From contig NC_045143.1 in the NCBI RefSeq assembly GCF_008831285.2, positions 9,309,503 to 9,373,502 of the forward strand: 64,000 nt of DNA, written 5' to 3'. Source of the DNA: Nymphaea colorata (taxonomy: Eukaryota > Streptophyta > Magnoliopsida > Nymphaeales > Nymphaeaceae). Within the stretch, counting starts at the first letter, position 1, and each line of letters opens with the position of its first letter. Both the position numbers and the translations under genes were made by a program. Of this stretch, positions 50,395 to 61,500 are shown in pieces. The notes under the pieces are model-generated. The model saw nothing but the letters and a program-made list of their open reading frames with translations, did no database searches and was not told the origin of the DNA.

Positions 50395-50530
50395 AGAGAC
50401 GGAGTCAGAAAATTTTCTTTGGGAGCTCAAATAGTATTTTCAAAATTTGTACAAGGGCCAAACAATAGTTTTTCATAATTTTTGACAAATCTTAGGTGGA
50501 GCAGAACTGGCCCCTGGCAGACACCCCTTG
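50395..50530 (+). repeat. Dispersed repeat, relative of 23403-23560
   Basis: It starts AGAGACGGAGTCAGAAAATT and ends CTGGCCCCTGGCAGACACC, echoing the ends of the copy at 23403. It lies in the leader intron of RSZ22. Confidence 0.45.
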
Positions 50531-50577
50531 CCTCCAGCCCTGCATACATACACGCATATACATACATACATAGATAT

Positions 50578-50619
50578 CAATATATATATATCTATATATA
50601 TCTATATATATATAGATAT

Positions 50620-50654
<35 letters not shown>
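50578..50654. repeat. (TA)n-rich microsatellite
   Basis: AT tracts interrupted by CT and GATATC, then an uninterrupted (TA)n. It lies within the RSZ22 leader intron. Confidence 0.9.
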
Positions 50655-50657
<3 letters not shown>

Positions 50658-51749
50658 CAAGCTTCACGTTAAAAAAAATTATTACAAATGTCATAACAGA
50701 ATCATCCTCACTTTCTCTTTGCCAACATTTGCACAAAAGAATAAGTGCGCTGAACCCGCTGATGGGATTACTTTATACTTTTATAGGACCAACGATGGGA
50801 TACGAATATGCAAAAGCCTACAACAAGATTGAAAATGCAAAGAAGTAAAGAACCAGTCTAACTGAAAAATTGTCAAAATTAAAGTAACAATTTTTAAGGG
50901 AGGAATAGAACCGATCGGGTTTTCTTTGTCTGACAATTTTTCCCATCTGTCATTAGCTATAGGCCATTTTTCCCTCTCTTGAATTGGTGGGAGATTTTTA
51001 ACAAGACAATAATGTCAAAACCATGCAACTAAAGGGTACACGTTGAGCCGCAAGGTCCACACATCTAACCGCGGACTTATGGAGGCTTATGAGCACGAAG
51101 CCGATCATCATCCCTTTTCTTGTTCGTTCCCTCACGGGGTAGTTGAATTACGAAGCACATAGGCCACCATTTTCATGTTACAGGAATTGACGACCTGATC
51201 GCGTTTCTTCAACAATCCCTGCTTCAAAATGAGTATGACGCGAGGAGGGTAAAAAGACGGCCGACGGAAATATACGAAATGATCAAGATTCAAGTTCAAT
51301 CCACTCAAGCCTCAAAAACATTACACCAAACATACCAGATCATCCTTGAAAAACAAAGCCCTGGAAAAAAATCTTAATGCCCACGAAAAAGTAACGCTCA
51401 GTTAAACAATACAAGAAACAGAAAGCAAATGAAGACAATGAACGGTGAAAAAAAAAACCAATCACCAGCAGAAAACAAAGAAAAGGAACCCGTCTAAACC
51501 CTAACCGCTAGGAACACGGACGAGCAAGAAGATATAATAGCATAAACAAAAACCTCCGCATGGAAGGAAATGACAAGGCTTACCGAGCTGCAGGATGAAG
51601 CCACCGTCTGGTTCGAAAGGACCCTCTGATCGCCTTCTCCGATGCGCAAGGGCATCACTTGGAAGCCCGATAAAAAATAATCTGAGCTTAAAAGGAGCAA
51701 ATTTGCCTCGCCATCCTCATCGTAACATCGTGAAACATTTATAAATCAA

Positions 51750-53400
51750 GCCCTCAGACACCGAGGCGCCACGAGTAGACTTAAAAAAGAAAATGACAGG
51801 AAAACGCCTAATATTTGAGTAACTAATAAGATCACTCAATTTTTGTATTAACTTTTGAGAAGGCGCTTTTCATGTTAGAGTTTTTCCTCATTTAATAGAG
51901 GGGTAATACGGTAATTTTATGGGATAATAAATTCTCCCCTCAGAATGATCTTTTCCATTTAAATCCTTTTAGTCATTCAAAAACTTTAAAAATTTATATC
52001 TAAATCTAAAAGAATTTAGTTTAATATAAATAAAAATTTCAAAAAAAATTATTTCTGTTCGTGTTAAAATTTTAAAGTTATAATTTAGTTCTTCCAACAA
52101 AAAAATTTTTAGCTTCACCCTTCAATACATACATGGTCTCTTATTACTTGTTAGGGAGCACAACATAAAATCTTTTCTCAACTTTTGAAATAAATTTTAG
52201 AAGAGGGGTTGTTGATTAACTGAAGATTAACTTTTAATATAAAATGACAAAATGCTCCTCTTGCAAAGAAAAGCGGAGTGGTTTTTTCAACGGTTGTTTC
52301 AACACATTTCAAGGTAATTTGTTGTTTGCTTAAGCGTTTTTTTTTTAAGTAACTACTTTTAAAAACTTAATCTCTAAATTCATTAATGGCAAAATTTCAA
52401 ATAAGAGTTTGATTTGAGGACGAAAAAGGAATTTCATTGAAGATGTTAAATTCAAGGATAATTAGCATAAACATGCTCCAGAATGTCACCAAGGGAAGTC
52501 TCCTTTCATTTCTTTTTTTAACACATTTTTTTTAAGAAAAGAATGATGGATTATTTTTATTTTCTAAGTATTAGTTTACATAGGTTTCTCTTTTTTGTTT
52601 TTTTTTTTTTTGTTTTTTTGAGAGAGATCAAAGATTGATATTATTCTTTATCTGTCTAGGATTTACGTATGTAGCATTTAATAGCTATACATATATGTAA
52701 TAGTAGCAAGATGTAAAAAAAAATTTAATGACGTACTGTAAATATTGTTGCAAAGAAAACTATTAATTGAAAAATAAAAACTTATCACTATATTGTCCAT
52801 AATAATTTTTACCTGCTTAATTTTCTTATAATTAACAGTATTATTTTTTAATATTTTATAATCACCTAAATGTCTTATTTAACATTAAGCAATCAACTAT
52901 CAAAATCAAGGAAATAGTTTATAACTATCAATTAATATGTTTGTTGTGACAATGTAACTTTGAATATAATAAATATGAATCAATGAAATCAACGCTAATC
53001 ACTACAAAGAAAAACAAATGTCCTTCAAACAAAAATCAAAAACCCTAAAAGCAATAATAAACATGGGATCTTGATGTTTATTTAAATGCAAATAAAAACC
53101 TAAAATAAAGAATAGCATAAAGTGGAGCTCGTCGCCTTTTTTATTGGATCGAACTTTTGTATTGGATCCAAGCTATTGGCAACCCGGACCGCAACTCATT
53201 GTTGAAGTAATACTTGGTAAGTTAGGGGTATTAATTGGAAAAAGGTAAAGTCAAAGCATAAAATCGTCTTGGAATCCGTGGACCCTAGGGCTGCGGGTCG
53301 TGGCGCGCACTCCGGAGGCTCTGCAAAGAAATGGGATCGATCTCTGAGATGCTAACGAACTTGTACACGTGGCAGGTTTTAATTGGAAGAACGGTGACGG
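51750..53400. other. Divergent intergenic region, very AT-rich, no gene
   Basis: Between the RSZ22 leader exon and the Alba gene the DNA is very AT-rich (especially 51830-53080) with homopolymer runs and no reading frame worth noting. The right end becomes GC-richer (53260-53400) as it approaches the Alba promoter. Confidence 0.6.
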
Positions 53401-53404
53401 GTTT

Positions 53405-53535
53405 CCCCACTATAAATTTGGGACTTCTGAGTCGCCAACGGTTTAGTTTCTTTTGATTCCTTTTCGGGTTAGCTCGGGAAATATCTCGTTTTCCGCTTTT
53501 TCTTCTTCTTGCTCTACGAGAGAGAGGGAGTATTG
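53405..53535 (+). promoter_or_regulatory. Alba gene core promoter and leader
   Basis: CTATAAATT at about 53410-53418 is a good TATA box. It sits about 120 bases before the ATG, so the leader would be roughly 90 bases, pyrimidine-rich near its 3' end (CTTTTTCTTCTTCTTG). Confidence 0.55.
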
Positions 53536-55524
53536 ATGGCGCAATTGCAGAGAGAAACGGCGGAGATGAACCTTTCGGAGGCCAAGAAGAACCGCATTCA
53601 GGTTTCCAACACGAAGAAGCCTCTCTTCTTCTACGTCAATCTCGCCAAGGTCACGTCTCTCTCTCTCTCTCCCGATATGGGTTTTCTTTTTTCACGCTAG
53701 ATCGACGATCTTGGGCATGCTTGTGGGGTCACAGAATCCTGCAGTGACTGCATATTACTGCAGAACATGATGTTTTTTCTGGTTTTGCCATTCTTTCATT
53801 TCATTTTGCTTTCGGAGGTTTGATTTCGTTTCTCGGGTTGCGTGCAGAGGTACATGCAGCAGTATAATGAAGTGGAGCTGTCGGCTCTGGGAATGGGTAA
53901 TTTCTTTTTCTTGGATCTTGATGTTTGGCTTTAAATGCACTGATTTCTTGGATGATCGAAATATTGATGTTATATTTCTTTGCAGTTGGTCTGTCCTTTC
54001 AGATTTATGTGTTTCTTCTCTAGTTGGTGCTTTTGAATTCTGGAGTAGTAAGAATTGTGTTTCGCCTTCTTTTCTGATGGGTGTCTGTATCTTTTCCATT
54101 TTTCAAATTATGTTTCTTGCTCATCTTTGATTTCCTGGAATCGTGATTCTGACTTTTGATTTTACGTTATAACAACACCTGGAATATTTTTTAATTTGTC
54201 AAGGCGCGTTGGATCTGTACTTGTAACTTTTCTAAGCTGTATGCCTAGAACTCTTGGCCTGTCCATTGTCATTAGATCTTCATCCGTGGCTTCTTTTTTA
54301 CTTGGAACTGTTGATAGTATATCCTCTACGCCTTTTTGTTTACTTGGCAAAGATTTTCTGGAAAACCGTATGTGTATTGGTACCATCCTTTCGTCTTTCC
54401 ATTGATTGAAAAAGATATTAATGATGAGACCAATTTCACCATTTCATCGGTGGAAATTGTGTTTTTTTTTAATTTACCGATATGGTCTCCATATTCACTT
54501 GCTGGTTGAAATTCGAAACGTAAATCGATCAAGAGGAATTGACATGTGCTTTACAGTATCTTCCTTTGTATCTGCCATTACATGTGAGGAAGTTTGTCTC
54601 TGAGCTGGCATGGAAACTTCGTACTGGTCATTGAGTGTTATCTGCAAGTTCAGAAAGATAGGAAGAAGATCCTGGTACCGATATTTGGTTAATCCTTGAA
54701 AACTTACAGTGAACTACAAACGAAGGATCCTGTAGCATGTGTTGGTTCCGTATTTAAATGAGCTTCCACCTTCGCAAACATTAAACATTCATGGGGGTTC
54801 GCCTTTGTAATGCATACCGATTTCCTGCAGGCTAGCTTGTATATCCTTAAAACCTTATCATGAATCGCATGATTAAACCTACTTGACTGTAAAATCTAAT
54901 TGCCTACTATTGACTCTTGATTTACTTGCCACATTTCTATGCTTTGTTGTCCTTGTTTTTTTGTGTGTCTTCCTTGTGTGCTGGTCGGACTGATACTGTA
55001 ATTCTATTTCTCCTTGTTTGAATGTTCTTCATATTTTGCATAAGGCTAACCTGTTCTCATACATCCAGCCATAGCTACAGTTGTCACTATTGCTGAGATT
55101 CTGAAAAACAATGGACTGGCAGTGGAAAAAAGTAAGTTTCTTTGAGTTTCTTTCCAACTATCGGTGGTTAAAACTCCACTATGTGCAAGTTAGAGGTTGG
55201 TAAAAAATTACTAACATTAGGTGTCCTTGTGCAGGGATTCAGACATCCACCATCGACATGAAGGACGAAAGCAAAGGCCGCCATGTTCAAAAAGCAAAGG
55301 TTAGCGCGTAATGTTCCTCCAGTGATCTTGCATTTACCAATCTGTAGCTCAAGGCATTTTTCAATTCATTAAGAGTTGACTATGGCAATGAACTTGAGTT
55401 TAATGAATCGCAGATCGAGATACTGTTGGGCAAGACAAAGGACTTCGACAACATGATGACACTTAAAGCAGACCAAAATGGATCTTCCACAGAGATCAGC
55501 GCGTCAGAAGGCAACAAGGAATGA
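53536..55524 (+). CDS. Alba-domain DNA/RNA-binding protein, 5 exons
   Basis: A small nucleic-acid-binding protein of the plant Alba superfamily (the single-domain class like Arabidopsis At1g29250/At2g34160), which binds DNA and RNA, including RNA:DNA hybrids at R-loops in some members. Exons 53536-53649, 53848-53896, 55069-55131, 55235-55299 and 55414-55524 join to 133 residues. The Alba fold runs from about residue 18: KKNRIQVSNTKKPLFFYVNL, RYMQQYNEVELSALGMAI, VVTIAEILKNNGLAVEK and GRHVQKAKIEILLGKT. A short acidic/Ser tail ends SEGNKE. The start was chosen because MAQLQRETAEMNLSEAKK matches family N-termini; an in-frame upstream start (53509) lacks support. Introns are GT-AG; the second is about 1.2 kb. 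Confidence 0.93.
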
Positions 55525-56149
55525 CAATTGGGAAAGATTTGGGGTCCTGCTCGGTATGCAGGCTTCTTGTTTGTATGTAGTCGTCATTTGTCTACTTGAA
55601 TTTCTGTAGTCTCGTTGTAGCACTGTCGTACTATTTGCCCTTGATTTTCTGTAGGTATGCAGTCAACAATGTAGTTTGAGGTCTCTTGCTTTCTCTTTGT
55701 TTAGGGGAATGGGAATGCCGTTGGGGTCTGAAGCCCTTGTCTTCTTCGGGTCCTCTAGGGAAAGAAAAGGGTCTGCAGTCTGCAGAGAGAGGCTCCTGCA
55801 ATGTTGAAGAATAGGGTCGATAGTATGATTTCTTTGCTTAAGTGATCTGTTGCGAATGAACTTCTACGGTCAAGTTCTAAAACTCGACAAGATAGTTGTA
55901 CTACACCAAGGCAATGGAAGATTTGGTTGGGAAAATGTTTCTTCACTCTCATGATTGAACCAATATCCAGGAAGTAGTTCCACACCATCTATGAGCTTCC
56001 CGCGTAGGCACATTAAAGGCATTAACTTTTTCATCAAAATGAATCAAAGACTCAAAAAGGATACTTCCCATTGCCTTTATAAATTTCTGTGCACCAGGCT
56101 TATGAACACAACTGGAGAGTTCATGGTTTGATCTAAAAAGCTTCCATCA
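55525..56149. other. Convergent 3' intergenic region of Alba and UAH genes
   Basis: It holds both 3' UTRs. I see no additional gene. The minus-strand frame at 55755-55988 has no family motif. Confidence 0.6.
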
Positions 56150-58504
56150 TCAGCTGTGAGATAACTTTGCAAGTGTCAGAGCCAACACTTTCACTCCGTT
56201 TGAAATATTTTCAATCGAAGCATATTCTTCAGGCTTGTGACTGTAACCTGCATGGGCAAATAAATAATGCATAAGCAAATTTAAAATAGTGTCAGTTAAA
56301 TTTTATCAGACTGAGGTACTTTCCGCTATAAAAGAGAAAAAAAAATGCTATTATATACACACACACACACACTTGATAGAAATGATATTTTATTTGGACA
56401 TGGAAACATAATTTTCAGCTCTTGAAACTTGGCACATTGTCGACCAATGATTTTCCAAGGCATTAAAATGAGCCATACTTATACTAGAATTTACATAATC
56501 TAAAAATTGTTCTCTACTAAGAAACGAATATAGATCATATTTATAAGGTTGAATGAACCCAAAAAATCATTATAAAAAAATAACTTTTTGTAATGCATAG
56601 ATCAATTTTAGTGGTGAGGAGTGAAACAATACGGAACAAGGAAGGGAGAACACCTTTGTAACATGGAATGAAGATCATGCCCATTGGTGATATTCTGCAA
56701 GTAACGAATAGGCAGTCAGTTTGAAAGGATTTATCTTGCAAATGTTAGCTACCAGCCTGCCACAGGATCAGAGATACCAAACACTTGAAGCAAATGGGAA
56801 TACAACAAGCTTAATGACGCATAGAGTTTTTCTTTTCCCATTTTTAGGTTGCTAAATATTTAAACGCAGAAATGATAAAAAACAGGTGCCAAAGAGTGGC
56901 ATTGAACTAAAGACAAAAACGCAAAATGCAGGAATAAGTTATGGTGATGAATTTTCAGGTAGCAGTATACAGTCCTGCTATTTTAGATAGTTAAGCTAGG
57001 TACAATCATATTAGTCGAAGCTTCTGTAAGAACCTATAGTTCTCCACAAATCAAGTAGACATACAACAAACTAGTGACTATCGACACAACCCTTTAATTT
57101 TTTTCTGTTCCTAGCTTCATTATATCTTCTCAAAATTCAGTTTTCTAACACCCCACTTTCGATATGAAGCTTCCATAGACAAGTAAACATAGTTCGTTGC
57201 AACTATGTAAGTCACTGTATACAAAGTTTAAGATAAAATTAAAAGATCGCTTTGCAATGGAAAGCCAAAAGTTTGGAACTGAATAAATTACTTTGTGTAA
57301 TATTGCAAGATACATAAACATGATGCATATATGCATGTACATACAAGCCCTCCTACACAGACATGTGAACGCATAAACATAAACCAGCACATATTCCGAT
57401 CTCTGGATGTCTTCTCCCAACGAAAAAAGGAGTGTTCAATGCATACTTCCTGACACCAGCTAATCAAGTTTCAGAATGGATGGTTGTCAATTGACAGGTT
57501 ATTTTCTTGTTTTTCAACTGATCCCACCAAAATAGAACAGGTGTAAAGATGTTTCCAACTTTCCAAAAATAAGTTCCATAAGGGTCATGTGAAAACAATT
57601 CCTTTACCACTGGTACATGAAACCTACTTCAGATTAGGTTTATCCTAGTTCAGAACATAATGCATTACCTGGCCACAAACAGTGAGTCATGGTAGGCTCT
57701 ACTGATCATCCGTTTAGAGCTAAGATTCAACTGCTTAGATGCAACACTCATTGCAGCAATTATTGATTCTGCAGCTAGAGCTGGTGGATCTTGGTTGACA
57801 ATATGAAAACCCAATAGCTTAACTCCACGTGCCTTGGATATCTTCACAGCAGATTGATGAATCTTCTCGACAACAGCATTCCTCCTTTCCTCATCAATGT
57901 CTCTTGTATCTGGAAAATAAACTCCAATTTAAGTCCAATTAAAGGTTGCATATTTGGAACATACTTCCTCCCATGAGAGCTTAAGAAAATTAAGAATCAA
58001 AACCTTAAAAAGTATGAGAATATGTTTGATATGCAGCAAGAATGAACACGCTCAAAGGGTAGAGCATATTTATAACTAATGCATACCTATCTCTATATGT
58101 GATTTGCTGGGGATGCTGTTGACTGCTCCTGGATGAAGCTCAATGATGCCTTCAAGAAGTATCACAGCAATATTAAGATAAATGAGAGGGCAATCCATGT
58201 TCAAAATAGAAAAAGTACAAAACCTAAGTGCTGTTTCTACAAATTGCCAACTAATTCACAACAATGCACGGAATTTGGAGACAAACCAGCTACACTTGAA
58301 GAGTAAAAGCATAAAATAGTATTGCCTGCATATCTTCTATAGGCATCGAGAAACCAGTCACACCCATATAAATGCACTGACACAAATCATGCATTTGCAC
58401 AATATATATTACACATGGAGAAGCATGACACAGAAAAGACGGCATTATCCAATAAAGCTGGCAACGTTCTGTGAATAAGAATCAAATCTCGAATTTAATA
58501 TATA

Positions 58505-58535
<31 letters not shown>

Positions 58536-61500
58536 GTTTCCCTATCACATTTATGTGAAGCCCCACATTGGACATAACAAGAGAACAACCATTAATAAAC
58601 AATCTTTTTCATTTAGTATGTCCGATCAAGAACTTTTCCACATAAAATAAAAAATATGTCTAGATATCACGATATTTTCGAAAATATCGCGATATAATCG
58701 TTAAAAAATAGGAGAATGAAAAAACGACAAAAAATTGTTGATATTTTGAAAATATTGGCAAAAAATATTTATCGCAATATTATCACGATAAAATCGCGTT
58801 TTTTTTTTGCCACTGAATTTCTGTACTGTTTATATGTTCTTGCACACGGTTTTAAATTTTTAATTCATAAAAACTGCATGTGATGAATTCTTTTGCTAAA
58901 GAAGGGTATAACGTGTTAAAAGGAACAAAGGGTATTTTTTGGACTGAAATATCTTTTTAATGGCAAAAGGGTACTTAACTCTAACTTTTAATGAATAGGG
59001 TTTATTAACTTTTCCCTTCTTGTGAGACATGAGAGTGGAAGCTGTGTCTTCCAGCTGCGCCTAACCTCTTATTGAGTGTCTGCCTCTTCAGTGAGGGTTT
59101 GAAAAGTGAGGAAGCTGTGTTTGGTGTGTGAGGGTTTAAGGAGTGATGAGTGATAACCTGCGTCGATGGTGAGGGTTGCTGGAAACCCAGAAAAGCATTC
59201 CAACCGACGCTTCAACCATTAGATAACCTGTGCTTTTGGTATTTATTAAAGTGCCAGTTTCCATTTTATAATTTTCACTTCTTGCTTATCTAGTTAGTTT
59301 TTTGATGTTTTTATATTAGTTTCTCATTTATTTTATTTTTACTTAATTTTGATGATTTTGTATTTTTTTTTAAAAGTCACTGGGATTTTCCTGATATTTT
59401 TCCAAAAAACAGCTTTGCCAAAAAAGACACGAGAAAAAACCTTGCCGATAAAAACCTGAGAACGATATTTGCCCACATCATATGTAGCAATAAACACCAT
59501 TTTTTCCCACCACCAGGTTCAGTTCTCCCCCTTTTGACATTTCGAAATTTCCAACCAAGTGGACTTCTTTGATCAGACAAAATGACTGGTGGCATGATCA
59601 AGATGACCGACAGCGATACGTCTTCAGAGAAGGAAACAACATAATTATTGGTATTATTAAAAACACCAAATATGTCTTGAGCACACAAAGAACACCAATT
59701 TTTTGTCAGCAACTAAGAATTACCGAAACATTTGTTATTAGGATCCTTTCTGGGCTAAGCTAATCTCATCTAACTATTTATCTTTCCATAGTTTATGGAC
59801 GTTTAAGGGGAGTGGCAGAGCATCTTGGGTGTTTAAGGGTCACAGGTGGGGTTGGGAGAGAATCTATGGAGTTGCAAAATGGGGGACAAGAAAAGGAAGT
59901 ATCAGATTTCGGCAAGATAAAGGGGCGAAATTTGTTGTACAAAGAGATATTGGCTGAAGAAAAGGGTCAGTTTGAAAGTGCAATTCAGTACTTTATCAGG
60001 GAAATGCTAACTCTGAGTTCATTTTATCTCCTTTTTCATTAGGATGCTGGAAAAATGTTCCACAAGACGCCCATGTCTGGCTGAAGGAACCAATGAATTG
60101 TGGCAGAAGGGAAGACGGCAGGTTCAGCTAGTTTTTCTAACCTCTGGCAGCTAACCAGGAAAAACATGAAGTGGAGGAATGGCAAAAGTAGGATTGGCTT
60201 AAGGGGTGTCTTCCAAGGGCAAAGTGGTTCATATATGTGGCTCCACTTGGCAGGATTCTGCCATCAGATAGAATGATAAGAAAGATGTTTTTCAATTGCT
60301 AATAGACGCACTATATGTGAAGTTCAGTGAAGAGTGTTGGACATATTTCTTCTAGATGCAAGTTTGCTGTTTGATATGGTGCTATGTTGTCGCAAGGTCA
60401 AGCACAAAAGGAGAACCTTCACTCCACTTTCATTCAAGAATTAAAAGCTTGGGTTGCTTGTAGTTTTAAGCTAGGATGGATGAATAAATGTTGGAGTGAT
60501 CATGCTGGAGAATTTGGAAAGTGCTCAACAGATTTGTGCTCGGGCAGAAAGAAATAATTTGCAGGCTGAGGTGCAGAAAATTTGGGGAAGATGCAAGGGA
60601 CCGTTTTGTGCCTCTGTTCCAAAAAAAGCAAGCAGCTGGAGTGCAAGGTACAGCTGAAATCAGGGGTGATTGAAGGGTGCTGGTCAGTCCCAAGGGAGCA
60701 GGAAGTTTGTTTCAGATTCTATCATTTAAGAAATGAAAGCTGTTGTATGGTGTGTGGGTTGAAATGGAGAATGAATGGCAAATGGTGCCCATGCCTCAGG
60801 TAATGGACATGCAATGCAGGCTTCCAGAAACTCTCAGTTTGGATGATGTTTGGATGATATTCTTCAGCAGCTAAACAGACGTCATTCTGATCATGAATGG
60901 CCTCCTGACAGGATCAAGCTATGGTATAGCAAGCAGAGCTGGCTTCATTGGACATAACCAACATGGGAGAGAAGACGGCTACTCAAAGAGGAGCTGAGTT
61001 CAAGGGGTATACCCATGTAATCTGTCTATAAGGCTTGAGCCTTCGACCGATGTAGCTTCTGTGCTATTTGATCTATAGCTGGGAACAGGACTAAGCTTGC
61101 CTGCTCCCTTATATTTTTTGTGCTGCTTGTAAATTGGACTTACTGAATAAAAAGTGGGAGACCTACCATCCAGCAGTGAGTTTCCGGAACTAAAAATTAG
61201 TGGAACCAATAAATGAGGTTAAAGGAAAAGTAAAATGTTAAATGAATATCAAGTAAAAGGAAAAGAAGTGAATGTAACGTCCTACTAAAAATTATATCAA
61301 GCAAAAATTGGAAGTATGAAGTAAGGAAAAAATATAGTGAAACAAAACCATTATCTCTGCCCATCCCCCTTTTCTGTCTGCTAATTTGTTTGGTTAAAAC
61401 TCCAAATTGATCTGAAAAAGGCATCCAAGCTAAGCATTTAAATGTAAAAAGTTATTTAACATGAAGCTAGTTCCATGGATTAAAGATAGTGAACTCAAGG

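Noticed and set aside
50482-50848. Tyr/Ile-rich frames of 106-116 codons
   Set aside because: They are read straight through a (TA)n microsatellite.
53755-54099. 114-codon minus-strand frame opposite Alba intron 2
   Set aside because: It is antisense to an intron and exon of a well-supported gene and has no domain.
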